A stretch of DNA of 64,000 bases from Glaciozyma antarctica PI12 (GCA_002917775.1 KZ627161.1:1422467-1486466), one strand, 5' to 3'; shown: positions 11,150-24,241, counted from the stretch's first letter. Program-made: numbers and translations. The notes: generated by a model from the letters alone, not told the origin.

Positions 11150-13473
11150 TCACTCCTCGACCATCGCCTCGGCTCCCTCCCCAGCCTCGGCCGCCGCTTT
11201 CTTCCTCCTCTCCCTCTCCTTCTTCCCCACCCGCTTCGCTCCCGTCTTCTCCTCCCCCTCCTCGCCCTCCTTCTTCCTCCCATTGACCTCGCTCCACTTG
11301 ACCTCGCTGCACCCGGCCTCCTTGTACCCGCCCGGGCTCGACCCCCCACTCGCGGTTCTTGAGCGAATCGCGCAACTCCTTGAGCCGCTTCTTGCTCTTG
11401 CCCTTCTTGTCCTCGTCGACGCGGTACGGCGCAAACTTGCGCAGCGAAACGTACGAGTTGAGCTCCGTGTCGGTCGCCATGAGGATCTCAGCGGGCGTGA
11501 GCTGGTACGAGGACGGCGCGACGCGCGCGTACTTGAAGCGGGTAGGGAGGTCACCAATCTGCGGGGGTACGAGCACGTCAGCCAAAGTTCGACGAGACTA
11601 TAGCAGACGCCGAAACGCACCTTGTCCTCGTAATCGAGCTTGTAGTACTCGTCGACCATCTGCTCGAGCAACTCCTTGCGCGCCTCGTCGCCACCCTCCT
11701 GCGCCGCCTCGAGCAGCTCGGTCGGGAAGCCCTCCTCGTCGCGCTTCCGCTTCCCCTTCTTGTCCTTCTTCGGCTTGATCGTCGTCTCCGAGGGGTCATA
11801 GGCATCCTCGTCCATCGCTTGACCTTCGAGCGCGTCCTCGGCCGCTTGGAGGTCCGAGACATCGATGTCGTCGTCCCAAGTAGGCTTGAAATCGTCGTCC
11901 TGCAGTCACCCACTCATCAGCTCCCAAATCTCACAGCCAACGCCAGAAGAACGCAAACGCACATCTCCCTCCTCGTACTCGCCACCATACACCTCGGCCA
12001 TCTTGCGATCATGCTCCTCGGGATCCCAATCTCCCTCCAAATCAATCCTGTCCAATCCCTGCGTTCCCTCCCCAGCGACCTCGAGAAGCTTCAACAGCTT
12101 CTCCTCGACCTCCTTGCGCTTGAGCGCCTTGAGCCGCCGCACCTCCTCCTTGCGCTGAAGCTTCTCCTCGTCCTTCTTCTCCTTTGCTGCGTCGCGAGCA
12201 CGGGCTCGGGCGGAGACGACGGCGGTGGGGCGACGAGCGGTCGTCGAGGCGAGCTGACGGGAATGGGTAAGGATCGTCGGGCCGGCTCTGCGTGCGAGAG
12301 AGGTCAACGAACGCGTGGAGCGAATGGGAACGGGAGAAACGCACGCTTCTTCGAACCGGAAGTTGCACTTGTGCTCGAACACCTCTGCGCGATCCTCGAA
12401 TTCGGAATCCTCAGAATCGTTCGCTCCGGGATCCGCAACGACCTCGTCGTCGTCCGCATCGCTGCCTGAAGCCACTTCGACAACCTTGACCTTCTTCTCC
12501 TTCTTGACCTTCTTTTCCTTCGTTGGCGCGGCGTTCGAGCCAGAGGCGGAGGCGGAGGGAGGAGGGGAGCCGGTGATCTCGTTGTACGAGGGGATACGCG
12601 ACTTGTTGCCGCTTCGGTCAATCCAGCCACGGTTGAGGATATAGCTGCAGACTCCATCAGCTCCCAGACCACAGCTCCAGCAACGAAGGCAGCAACTCAC
12701 TCCCTCAAGAACTTCTCCTCCTGCTCCAGCGCGTCCTCGACCTCGCGATCCCCCACGTTGTCCTTCAAGAACTTGGCGTACTCCTCGTCCTCCTTCTCCC
12801 TCTCATCCTTCGTCTTCTCCCTCGGCACCAGCAAGTCCTCCTCCTCGCTCTCGTCCCCAGCACCAAAGAACGCCTTCTTCGTCTCGGCCTTGAGTGCCGT
12901 CTCCTCCTGAGCGAACGTCGGGAGGAAGCCGGCGGAAGAGGGCTGGTCGGGGAGAGAGTCGGTGGGGTCGGCGAGGAGGCGAGAACGCTGGTAGTCCTTG
13001 AGAAGGACGGGCTTGGTCTCGCGGGAGGATTTGGCCTTGGAGGTCGAGGTGGAAGCTGTTCGGTGCTCTTCCTCTGCGCGGGAGGGATCAGCTCCACTCC
13101 TGCACTTGAGAGCGAGCGAATGTACCATCGAAAACTTGTCGGCCGTCCTCGTAGACGAGAGGATCCTTCTGCCTGATCCTGGCCAGCGTGCGTAGAATGG
13201 CGACGTCCACTGCGGGCGTCACGAGCTCTGCGTCCGAGTCCTCAGACGAAAGGTCCTCCTCCTCCGACTCCTCGTCCGAGAGAGTGTAGTTGGCGCCATA
13301 CTTGTCCTGAACTGAAGAGGGAAGAGGATGAGGGGTCAAGTTTTAGAGAGGAGGTGGAAGGAGGACGCACGCTTGCTGAGCTCTTCGGTACGCTTCTTGG
13401 TCTCGTAGGCGGCTGCGAAGTTCTTGTTGACTCCAAAGGAGACGTCCTCGTCGTCACTGCCAGCCAAGTTCAT
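11150..13473 (-). CDS. KRI1: Ribosome biogenesis protein Kri1 (90S/40S assembly)
   Basis: Kri1 is a nucleolar factor that works with Krr1 in 40S subunit assembly. Seen: the start MNLAGSDDEDVSFGVNKNF (ATG at 13473), then LSDEESEEEDLSSEDSDAEL, the family core DPLVYEDGRQVFD, and KPVLLKDYQRSRLL. The Kri1 middle domain follows (DNVGDREVEDALEQEEKFLRE, YILNRGWIDRS). A charged linker comes next, then the C-terminal domain RFKYARVAPSSYQLTPAEIL and ELNSYVSLRKFAPYR. The protein is strongly acidic, then basic, as is usual for nucleolar assembly factors. Near the C-terminus the frame appears to slip at a C6 run (11342-11347): one frame gives the expected basic tail (KKERERRKKAAAEAGEG, stop at 11150), while the uninterrupted frame runs on antisense into the oxygenase gene. 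It shares a 108-bp divergent promoter with CTK3. Confidence 0.9.
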
Positions 13474-13581
13474 CGTTGAGAGCGAAGGAAGAGGTGTCAG
13501 CCAAAAATCTCCTCGCGCCTTTCGACCGCGCTCCTGCTTGTCTTCGGCCAACAACCCAGATTAGCTTCGTTGCGAGCTGAG
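13474..13581. promoter_or_regulatory. 108-bp divergent promoter KRI1/CTK3
   Basis: Only 108 bp lie between the two start codons, so both transcripts must start from a single nucleosome-free interval or from inside each other's leader. It is pyrimidine-rich on the plus strand and has no obvious TATA box. Confidence 0.5.
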
Positions 13582-14779
13582 ATGGATCCATTCGAGGTGA
13601 GCAGGCGATTCAGAGCTACCAGGCTGTAGCCCCACTAACGCGCACCACCCGCAGGTCCGACTCCAGTTCCTCTCCCTCCTCTCCCGCCTCACCTCCTCCC
13701 TCGCCTCGATCCAAAAGGTCTCCTCGTTCGCGCTCAAGCACGGTCCAAAGTGTGGTGACGATATCTGGGACTGCCTGGTGGAGGAGTGCGGGCGCGTCAA
13801 CCTTAACGCGCGGATCAACTTGCTCTACTTCCTCGACACGCTGCTCGACAAGCAGGCGCCTGGACAGCCGTACAAGGAGTTCGTGAGAAGAGACCTGGCG
13901 AAGCTGGTAGAGATGGTGGTGCCGGATACGAGGGAGGGGGTGTTGAACCTTATGAGCACGAACCAGGTGAGCTGGCGAGGGACGACCTCTCTCAGGGCGC
14001 GAGGAGCTGACGGCTGCGCCAACAGGTTCTACGGTCTTGGAAGACTCGTCGATTACTAGACTCGGATGTCCTGGACGCCATCCTAGCAGACCTTGACGGC
14101 CGCAGAACCTCGTACGCCGCTCCCTTCTCCGCTCGTTCCCAGCAGCTCACACCGCCCCACAGCTTCCACTCCAGCGAACCCGAATCCTCCACCTTCTCCA
14201 ACTTCTCCCGTAACGATATTCTGCGCCGAATAGAAGACGACCGCGAACGAGTCCGTCCCTGCCACCCCGCTCCTCGCACCTACTAACGCTATCCCTGCAG
14301 CACAAGCGCCTCCGAGAGCGTATCTGGGTCCTCCCAGTCCCCACCTCCCTCTTCCCCTCTTCCCTCCACTCCTCTGCAACCCTCAACACCACCGCCAACA
14401 CCTCCAGCACCTCGTCCACCAAAACCTCCCCCGCGTCCCCGGCGTCTCCCTCCGAACCCTCTTCCCAAACGCTGCGGACGAAGCCGAAATCGAAACCTCC
14501 GCAGACGGTGCTGCCGTCCGTCGTGGCAGGCGCGGGGAGAGGGCCGGAATTGGCGATTGAGATCGAGTTTGAGCAGCTTTGGGAGGCGTCGGAGGACGAG
14601 ATGGTCCTGGCACGGGGTGGGAGAAGGGGGAGAGCAAAGGGAGAGGATGTGGAGATGGAGGAAGGAGAAGAGGTGGAGATGAGGAATATGTGGAGATGGG
14701 GAATGTCTGGCCGCTGGACGACGAGGACAGGATGGCGATGCGAAGAGAGCGGGAGCGGTGCTTCGTCGACGTGCGGTAG
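13582..14779 (+). CDS. CTK3: CTD kinase I subunit gamma (Ctk3), CID-domain protein
   Basis: Ctk3 is the regulatory subunit of the CTDK-I kinase that phosphorylates Ser2 of the RNA polymerase II tail. Seen: exon 1 is MDPFE (13582-13596), exon 2 is 13655-13966, and the third starts at 14026. The N-terminal CTD-interacting-domain-like fold is clear: RLQFLSLLSRLTSSLASIQK, FALKHGPKCGDDIWDCLVEE, RINLLYFLDTLLDKQ and VLRSWKTRRLL. A low-complexity Ser/Thr/Pro linker (about 14330-14500) leads to a C-terminal helix EIEFEQLWEASEDE. After that the frame must change by -1 to reach NVWPLDDEDRMAMRRERERC and the stop at 14779. Either an 80-nt intron without a recognisable branch point or a missing base near 14605-14690 would explain it. 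I therefore trust the N-terminal identification more than the C-terminal 60 residues. Confidence 0.85.
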
Positions 14780-14856
14780 GCACTCTTGCTCGCAAGGAGG
14801 AATATGGAAGACTACTGTTGTACAAATACACATGTGTCTACACGTCCACGCCCATC

Positions 14857-17800
14857 CTACTCGTCCCTGTGCTTCTTCGAATGCCCGATACCGAATCGCA
14901 GCTTCGAGTCTGCGAACGCCGACGCCTTCCTCTTTTTCTGCCTCCCCTTTTGCTCGTTCCTCTTCGCCTTCCTCTTCGCGTCCTCCTCGGGATCGTTGAT
15001 CGCCTATAGGAACAAGAATCAGCACCGCACCTCAAATCGTCTTCGAACTCGAGAACGCACCTGGAGAGCAATCGCCGCCTTCCGCTCGTTCCTTCGCTCC
15101 GCAACCTTCTGCCGAATCTTCGTGTGAACCGCCGAGTACGCCGTCGTGCCGATCTTAGCTTGGAGAAGCTCCTGAACCTCATGCGCGAGCGCCTGGAGCT
15201 CAACTGCGAAATGGCCAAATGCGATCAGAAGCCGATCAAGCCTGGCGCACGCGCGAAAGGAACGTACCCATCTGAGGATCTTGAGCGTTGGGATCCTCGG
15301 AGATGCGGAAGATGGGAGTCGCCATTTGGACGAGGAAACGCTCGAGAGCGGGCTTGTCGAGATGGCTGATGACGGCAGCGAACCACCGGAGAACGGAGGA
15401 CGGCTGAAGCGACCATTGACCCTGCGAACGACTCACGTCAGCGGAAGAACTCGAGGAGAATGTATGACCGAGACGTACAGCGGTGACGGCGTGCATACTC
15501 GGACGAGCGGTGTGCGCCGTGCGAGCCTGGTACGACAAGCGCGTGAAGAGCCACCTTAGCGGGTCCGCCTGGCGCTCCTCTCCCTCGTCGGCGCCCTCTC
15601 CCTCTCCATCGTCGACGACCACCTCGACCTTGTCGTCCTCCTCCCGACGCGCGTCGAAGCACTTGGCGGCAAAGAAGAGGTTCTTGACGATCTGCATCGC
15701 GAGAGCCTCGCTGAGGAGGGGACTCTTGAGTTGAAGGCAGCCCTTCTGCGCGGCGTCGAGGAGGCTGGCGTTCGAGAGGGGGTGATCTTCGGGGAGGTCC
15801 TTGCTGGCGACGAAGGCGGTGCTCGAGGCGTAGAGGCTGCCGAGGAGTCGGGCGGAGGAGGTGCGAATCCAGATGTGGGGGAAGAGGAGGTGGCCTCGAA
15901 CGGCTTGCCAGAGTTGACGGTTTGCCCTGGTGTCGGGAGCGACGAGGTCGGGGAAGGCCTTGTAGACGTGCGCGAGCGACTGGAGGGCCTGGTAGGGTAG
16001 CTGCCAGTCGGTATCGAGCTCCATCGTGCGCTCGCCTCCCTCCTCCGCCTGCTGGAGAAGCTCGTCGCTCTCCTCGAGGACTCCGCTGAGGACGGCGAGG
16101 ATCGTAGGAGCTGACGTCTTGCCGTCTTCTCCGAGCGCGTCGATGGCGACTCCGAAGAGCTGGATCGCCGTTCGAGCGAGCTGGGGCTGCTCGTGCTTGC
16201 CGGCCCAGGCGTACAGCATCGCGAGGAGGTTGTCGCGCGCGTCCTTCTCGACTCGTGTGAAGAGGAGCTTGACGAGCTCGGCCGCCATCTCGCGACACCT
16301 CGTCGAGTCGTCGTTCGCGACGACCATGACGAGGCCGACGAAGAAGAGGTCGGCCGAGTCCTGGATGAGCTGAGTGGCGAACTTGCTGAGGATGGCGCTC
16401 ATGAGCTCGAGGACGGAGAGTCGTCCGCTCTCGTGGATGAAGGAGAGGTTCTTGGCGAGGAAGGCGAGAGAGTTGCTGAGACGTCCTCGTCCCTGAGGGT
16501 AGTCGAGGAGGAACTGGAGGTAGACCGCGCGGCAGACCTCACGAATCCCACTCGACTGATTCGTGACGAGGATTTCGGCGACCTTCTCCATGAGGTCGTA
16601 AATCTCCGGCGCGACGAACTTCCTCGACATGATCGCTCGTAGGACCTGGAAGAGCGTCGCCTGGCGGTCCGCCTCCTCGAGATCCGGCCCGATGAGCTGG
16701 AGCAGCTCCGTGAGCTGGTCCTCTCGTAGCGTCGCCGACTTGCAGTCCCGAATGACGATCGCGAGCGTCCGTAGCGAGGACTGCGCCAGCTCCGACTCGG
16801 TGCTTCCAGAGCGCTGAACGATGGCGAGCATCTGCTTGACAAGGACGGGAGCCGCCTTGCTGACGCTCGACAGCGGGCAGCGAATGAGCGCCGCCGTCGC
16901 TCGCATGCTCCGCGCGAGGACCGTCGGATCGTCCGAGTAGAGCGTGTTCCCGACGAGGCTGACGAGCGGCTCGAGGCGGGCGATGATGACGGGGGAGTCG
17001 AGGTCGAACTGGGACTTGCGGAACGCCGTGTTGAAGAGGTCGAGTCCGAACGAGACGAATCGGTGGGCGTTCTTGGCGTAGAAGTCGCGCTCGTCGACCT
17101 CGTTGCGCGTGAGCTGAACGTGGAAGTCGGGCGCCGCCTTTCGACTCCTGGGCGCGACTCGTGCGGGACGGAGGAAGTTGGCGTTTTGGGAGATGAGGGT
17201 GTGGCAGAGGTCGAGGAGCCCCTCCGAATCGAGCCGCTTGTTGACAGTCAGGCCGAGGGCGAGGCGTTTGAAGACCTCGTCGACTTCCTTCAACGCCTTG
17301 GGCGACTCGGTCCGCTGGACGAGGTCGCGGATGGGGGCGAGGAGGACGGAGATCTTTCCCGGCGAGATCGTCTGCGCGAGGAGCTGGAACGAGTCGAGAC
17401 TCTTGTACGACCGCACCTCGCGGAACTTGGTCTTTGCGCGGAACTCCTGCGATGCGCGATCCTTGCTGGGAGTGCCAAAGCAGTCGTCTCCGAGGACGGG
17501 GACGAGCTCGGCGAGCGACCCGTCGAAATCGACCTTTTCGGGGTCGGCGGCGAGGCGAACGAGGATGGCGTGGACGGTGAAGGCGAGGACGTGGAGTTGG
17601 GGACCGCGCTGGAGGGCTCGACGAAGCTCCTTGACGACGGTGGGAAGGGCGTCGATTCCGGCGGAGGCGGCGATGTTGCAAATGGTGAGGCGAGTGAGGT
17701 CGCGAGTGTGCTGATCCTTGCTCCGAAGAATCTGCGCGAGCGCCATCAAAAGGCTCGACTCGTGCGCCATGCGAGCCTCCATAGGGAGGGCTTGAACGAC

Positions 17801-20800
17801 GGCGCTGATTCCCTCGGCGACTGGGATCCTGATCTCCTCGTCCGTCTCGTCGCGCTTCTCGAGGTATCGCTGGAGCTCAGGGAGCACGCGCGACGTTACG
17901 GCGTCGAGGAGACGCGCGTCCGCCTGCAAGTCGAAGTGGAAGCCTCGAAGGACGGCGACGAGAGCTCGAACGCAAGCCTTCTGGGCGGAGGCGACGATCT
18001 TCGCCTGCTTGAGGTAGTGCTGAACGAGCTTGTTGTAGCCGGACCAAATGAGGTGCTATAGGTAGAGCGAGATCAGCTTTGTTCAAGCGCAGGTAAGCGG
18101 TCGCAGCAGCTCGCCTTCGAGATACGGCCGAGGCACTGGACCGTCTCGTTGACGAGGTCGGGATCCTTCTTGTCGTCGGAGCCGAGGATGTAGGGGTCGA
18201 GGAGGGGGATGAAGAGGTCGGAGACGATCTTGCTCGTGATGCTCCCCGCCTCGACCTCATCGGCGAGTCGACGAAGCGCGCGAGTTCGACGATGGATCTG
18301 GATATGGACGATGTTGTTGAAGAAGTTGGCCTCCTCGTCTCCGCCCACGAGCAAGCACTTGAGCTGATCCAGCTCGGGGACGCCGCTGCACCGCTCGACC
18401 GCCTTTGCGAGGACTCCCAAGATCTCGGACCTGACAATCTCGAGCTTCGAGTGGAGGCTGTTGCGGAGGCCGGGAAGGAAGACGCCCGACATGACGGTCT
18501 TGATTTCCGGATCCTCGCTGACGCCTGCGACCTCGACGAAACGACGAAGAGTGTAGCTGGCGTTGGTGCGAATGGCGAGCTCGTCGGGGTCCTGGATGAA
18601 GAACAGCATGTTCTGAATGACGGGGATCCAATCGGCCGCGCGAATCGTTCGGTAGATGTCCTCGTTGAGAAGAGAGTAGGCGGCCAATCGACGATCAAAA
18701 TCGGGTTCTTCGGATCGCTTCGTCGAGAACGAGTTGAGGTCCTCGATGAGGCGGGCGATGGGGAGGAAGGAGGTTTCGACGGAGGCGAGGGAGAGGAAGG
18801 CGGCGACGAGTTGGAGTCGAGCGCCACGACCGCGCGTGCTGGAGAAGAGGAGCGACATCGACTCGACGCACCGGTCGTAGAGTGGGGAGGAGGGAGAGGG
18901 TCGGGCGAGAGGGTAGAGGGACGTCATGATCTTGAGGAGCTCCGTCTTGATCTTTTCGGGGACGGTCTTGTTGGCCTTGCGAAGCATCGGGGTGACGAGG
19001 GTGAGGAAGTTGGCGGCCTGCTCCTGCGACTCGACGTACGGCGCGAGCGAACAGAGGAGGGTGACCTGTCGCTGACCGACCTCGTGCTTCGCGTCGATCG
19101 AGCCCGAGTTGGCCTGGAAGAGACCGGCGAGTTGGACGAGGAGGACGTTGACGCCAGGCTGGATGATGTTGCGGCCGATATCGCTGTCCTTCCCTCCGTC
19201 CTCGCTGGCGAACTCGAGGAGGCTGGTGACGATGTCGAAGACGCGGAGGATGACCGCTGGCTTGACGTTCCTGACGGTGAGGCAGCCGTACAGGGCGGGA
19301 AGGAGGTCGGCGTTGTAGATGACTAGGTTCTCGACGAGGTCCCGACGGTTCGCCCAGGTGACGAAGACTTCGAGGAGGGACGACGGCGATTGAGCGTTCT
19401 CGGCGGGGAGGGAGGGGAGTCGGGGAGTGATGAAGGAGGGGAAGGCAGCCGCCACGTAAAGCGAGTAGTCGAATCCCGCTTCGAGGCGGAAGAACTCTGC
19501 GAGTCGCTTGAGCGAGAGCTGGCGAATCCGACGAAGCGGCGCCGACTGCGTCTCGCCCTCGTCCCCTCCTTCCGCGTCCTCGTCCTGCTCCTCCTCCACC
19601 TCGCTCTCGTCTCCCGGTGCCATCTCCTCGGAAATCCCCTTCTGAGCAAAATGGAGGAGGTTGAGCGTCGCTCCCAGGAGGTCGGGCCAGCGCGCGACGA
19701 GTTCCTTGCCGAGGTGCTTGAGGATGTCGGCGAGGAACCCGAGGAATCCGAGCTGCCGCTTGCCCGATACGCCAGGCGCCTTGTCGGCAAACTTGAACGG
19801 CTCTCCAGCGGCGGGAAGCATCTTGCGTAGCGGGCCGACGGTGAGGTCGACGAGGGTACCGAGCTCGTCGGAGCTGCACGTTCGTAGAGCTCCCAAAATC
19901 GCTGCTCGACGTCCCGCTCGTCCTTGTCCCGAGCTGGTACTAGCTCGTCCTTGCCTCGAGGTCATGATGCCGTAGGTGATTCGAATGAAGAGGGGAACGA
20001 TCTCGTCTCGGTGAAGAGGGTCGAGACCTCCCGCTTCCGTCGCAGAGACGAAGTGGAGGAGCTCGTCGCGGAGTTTCGAGACGTCGAGGAGGTTGTTGAG
20101 GCGCTCGGCGTTGGCTTTGAGGGCGGGCGACTTCCAGCGGAGGATGCAGTCGAGAGCGAGCTTCTGGACGTCGACGTCGGGGAAGGCGAGGAGGGTGCGG
20201 AAGTGGGCGTCGAGGTCGGCGGAGCGGAACAGGGCCTTGGGGTTGCTGAACTTGGCGTATAGTCCTAGCCACGCGAGGAGACGGAGCTTGCGCTCCTTGG
20301 CCGACTCGTCGGGCTGAACGAACGCCTGCTCCTCGGGACTCTTCTTCGTAGGCGTGTCGTCGCGCTGGAAGCACATGAGGAAGACCTCAGTGAAGTCGCG
20401 ACTATGGCGCTGAGCAAGGTCGGGGATCTCGCAGAAGAGAGCGAGGAGCTGAGCCTCGTAGCTCTGGACGACGAGGCGTTCGGGCGCGACTTGAGCCTGC
20501 GGAACATACACGAATCAGTATCGCAGTCGAGGATCTCGTGAGGGTGAACTCACGGCAACGAGAACTGCTTCGCGAGCCGTGGCGGCCTCCATCCCTCCTT
20601 CAAAGAGCTTGAGCTCCCTCCCGACGACCTGTCGCAGCTCCTCGAGATGATGACAGCGGAGCTGCTGCTCCTCAAAGACGACGTCCTCTCCTCGGTTGTT
20701 CGAGACGTCGGCCCATCCAGGCTTGCGAGAGATGTAGAGGTCCGATCCGCGCGTCGCGGCCGTGAGGAGTTGGCGGGAGCAAATGGTCCAGACGGCGTCG

Positions 20801-23800
20801 GGGAATCGCTGGGAGAGGAGAGCGAGCGCCTGAATCGCTTCGGGCCACAGGGGCTTGAAGTTGACCTTGAGCATCGCTGGAAGAAGGCGAATCAGTGATG
20901 GCGCTCAAGACGCGAGGAAAGAACGAAAGCTCACCCGTCAGGTACCGCAGGACGACGTCTAACGCAGGAGTCACATCCTCGCCATCTCGTCCCAACTGAC
21001 CATTCGCGACGATCCCCAGCTTGCGAACCTTCATACTTTTTTCCCTCGCTCCCTGCACCGACAACGGCATCTCCTCGACCTCGATACACTTGGCAATCAA
21101 GTCCGCCGCAACGGGCGCCGTAGCGGTCGGGAAGAGGGACGCCGCGATCTGGAGGGACGAGAGGCGTAGTGACGAGTCCTCCGAAAAGAGGTTGGGAAGA
21201 AGGGCGTCGTAGATCCTCGTCTGGCTCTCGGGGGACTTGTCCGCTGCGAGTCGGGAGAGTTGAAGAGCTGCGATGCCGGCCATGACGCCTCGGTGCCAGG
21301 CGAATCCCTCGATCATAGGAACGACGTTGTCCGCGATCCCTTGCGCGACGGCCGTGGAGGTGTCCTTGGTGACGGAGGCGATGCGGGAGAAGGAGAGGAG
21401 AGCGGCGCCGAGGACTTGGGCGGGACTGGCGGCGGAGGAGATGAAGGCGGCGCGAGCGACATCGGAGGAGGTGGCGGCGACGGTTGAGACGAGGGTCGAG
21501 ATGAGGGGAAGGAGGGTCTTGTGGAAGAAGGGGAGTTGAGGAGCGATGACTAGGACGACGAGGACGTCTTCGTAGGTCTGCTCAGCAAGGTCGTCAGTTC
21601 TGCGCAGTCTGCAAGCACAGCAGATGAACGCACCTCATCCTCTTCAGGCGTTCCGGACTCGTACTTGGTGACCCACTCGCGAATCTTGCGCTCGCACGTT
21701 GCGCCAACGGTCCTCTCCCAAGTCTTGATCGCAGCTCCACCAACCTGATACGCCTCGCCCAATCGCCCCGACCACGCCAGTCGAGCGACAAGCGAAAGCG
21801 CGTTCCTAGCCGTCGAGACCTGCCCAAACTCGAGTCCCTCCTGCGGTCCCGTCGCAGCGAGGTACGCTGACGTCGAACTGAGGACGAGGGGAAGGACGGC
21901 GGTTCCAAAGAGGTTCCATGAGGCTTCGTCGAGCGAGGTGGCGAGCGCGCATCCTGCGCTAAAGGCGTCGGCCGTTCCGGGCTGCTGGAAGAGCGCGTCG
22001 ATTGACTCTTTCGCTCCGCCTGAGAGGACGTCTTGTAGGCTTGCGAGGAGGAGGACGCCGACGGCCATGGAGGTGTAGGTGGAGAGGAATTCGGGAGGAG
22101 GTGACGAAGGAGGCTGAATGAGTTTCGAAAGAGGGGAGAGGAGGGCGAAGAGCTTCGGGCGGCGAGAGGCTGCAAAAAGGCTCGCGTCAACAGCTGTGCG
22201 AAAGGAATGCCATGTGGAAAGACTCACGAGCAACACGAGCACCTTTCTTGACGCCGACAAGCGCCTCGACGGCCTTCATAACGAGCTCGATCTTGATCCA
22301 ATCTGTCTCGCGAGCGAGCTGAGCCTTTCCAGCCGCGATGAACTCGTCGATGACCGCCTCGAACGCCTCGACGTTCGTAGCGTGCTGAGCGAGTGCGACG
22401 AGAGAGTGGGTAATGACGTGCGATGGAAGGGAATCGGCGCCTGACTCGAGGGAGAGGACGACGGAGAGGAGGGCGCGGATGATGGCGGGGGTTCGAGAGT
22501 GGAGGAAGCTGTTGGGAGCCTGCGATGGTGTATACCGAATTAGCTGAGCAAAGATGCTGAAAATGAAGGGATCCACGCACGCTGCAAGTCTCCACAGTGA
22601 CCCAAACGACTCCCTCTGCAAGCAGGTTCGCACTCCCCTCCTCCTGTCCACGACCCTTCCCCCGTCCCTTCCCACGACCCTTCGCTCCTCGTCCCTTGCT
22701 CATCCTAGCTCCCTCATCTTCTTCCTCCAGCGCCACGACATCCTCCACCATCATGCGGAACAGCTGCTCGAGCTCTCCCTCGTCGGATCCCTTCGCGCCG
22801 GTCGTCGAGCGCGCCTTGCGAACGAGGTACGCGAAGGCGCTTCCGAGGAGTCGGCGAGTCTGCGGCGTCGTGCGGAAGTTGGTCGGGAGGGAAGTAGTCG
22901 GGGGAAGCGTGACGGGGATAGGTTGAGCGGAAGTCGAAGCGACAGGGGTAGGGTCGTCCTCGTCCTCGTCCTCGGCTTCCTCCTCTGCCACTACAGGCTC
23001 CTCATCCACCTCCATCTCATCTACAGCGACAGCCTCCTCTCGCGCCGATGCTCCCAATCCCCTCCGCACGACCTCCCAGACATCCGCCATCCCTCCCTCC
23101 TCGCTCGAAGCGAGGATATCTCGCCCTAGATCCCGGAAGAGCGCACCGAGAACGTCATAGACTCGTTGAAGGAGCTTGGGGTTGGCGGAGACGAGGGAGG
23201 AGGGGGCGGTGAGGGTGATGAGTGTGGTGAGGAGGCGGGGAAGGGAGGGGAGGAGGAGACTCGAGAGGTCGGTGAGGAGGGGCGGGAGGAGGCTGTGGTG
23301 CGCGAAGAATTAGCTTAAGCCCTCCTTCGCTGCGAGCGGAGTGGTACGCACTCGAGGACCTGCTCTCCGCAGAGCTCTACATCGTTCTTCTTCCCTCGGA
23401 GAGTCGAGCAAATGGCGGCTACGATCGCTTGTCGGTGATGGATGACGAGAGGGAGGGAGCGGGCCTTGGGCTCTATGGACCTTGAGAAGGCGATAAAGGG
23501 TAGTGAGAGGTTGAGGAGGGCTGAAGTCGACAAGGCGTGAGCGAAGAGGGAGTGAGTCTCGTCGACTCCAGCAGCATCGTCTCCCTCGAGCATGTCCCTC
23601 CTGTCCCTCACGCGCGCCATGTCGACGTTCATCTCCTTCATCTTCTGAGCTGGACTGATCCATTTGAACTGTCGGCCTTGGATGAGGGGTTTGGCGGACC
23701 TCCGAGCGATCTGCTCCTTGACGGAGAGGGAGGCGGTCGCTCGAGTTTTGGCTGAGGAACCTTTGCTCCTGTTGGAAGCAGCGGAGTGCCGCAGAGACCT

Positions 23801-23830
23801 TAAAGTCTTGCTCTCCTCGTTGACTGCCAT
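14857..23830 (-). CDS. UTP20: U3 snoRNP / SSU-processome HEAT-repeat protein Utp20
   Basis: Utp20 (DRIM in animals) is a giant HEAT-repeat component of the small-subunit processome needed for 18S rRNA maturation in the nucleolus. Seen: the start MAVNEESKTLRSLRHS (ATG at 23830), then QFKWISPAQKMKEMNVDMAR and the DRIM-type FIAFSRSIEPKARSLPLVI. Long stretches of alpha-helical repeats follow (exons about 18073-20511 and 15236-17929 are almost intron-free). The conserved middle contains FGTPSKDRASQEFRAKTKFR and SYKSLDSFQLLAQTI. The C-terminus is strongly basic (RKAKRNEQKGRQKKRKASAF, then LRFGIGHSKKHRDE and TAG). The span predicts roughly 2,700-2,800 residues, the usual size. An acidic/basic insert (EEEAEDEDEDD, GKGRGKGRGKGRG) lies near 22650-23000. 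It is the largest gene in the window and appears intact. KRI1 and ACL4 nearby act in the same process. Confidence 0.93.
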
Positions 23831-24241
23831 CCTTCCGTCGAGCTGGTGGTGGTGGTGGGGGTTTGAAGGAGAAGAGGCGGTAAGCTCAAAATTTCGATGT
23901 TCGACTGTGGCCCGTGCGAGCTGGAGAGGAAGGGTCGCAGGAGAAATGGTGTGGAAGAGAGTCAGTAAGAGCTTTGCAGTTGTTGATACGTAGAATGAAA
24001 ACAGGCAGAGAAGAACGAGCGAGTCGTCTTTGACGTTGGAAGGCGAACAGCGAGCGAGTCCTCCCCCGTCCGGCGTGCGAAGACTCGTTGGTGAGCTCGA
24101 GTTGGTGCTCGCGTCTGCGTCGTCGACGAGCAAGAACAGAGCAAGCAACTCGTAACGTACGTATACGCAAGAGAATCCACCAAGAATTGCGAACAAGAAC
24201 GATGCAGTAATGAAAACAGGCTCAACAACACTTGCCCTCCT
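23831..24241. promoter_or_regulatory. UTP20 upstream region and PAF-AH 3' region
   Basis: This 411-bp stretch has no supported gene. It should hold the UTP20 promoter/leader and the terminator of the preceding same-strand gene's neighbour. A 12-bp word (ATGAAAACAGGC) occurs twice, near 23995 and 24210; I attach no function to it. Confidence 0.45.

Noticed and set aside
17063-19326. Long plus-strand frames (330-344 codons) antisense to UTP20
   Set aside because: They mirror the UTP20 exons codon for codon, have no domain similarity and are acidic Glu/Val/Asp-rich as expected from the reverse of GC3-biased coding DNA.
23994-24222. Direct repeat of ATGAAAACAGGC about 210 bp apart
   Set aside because: Too short and isolated to call a mobile-element footprint; no target-site or terminal-repeat structure around it.
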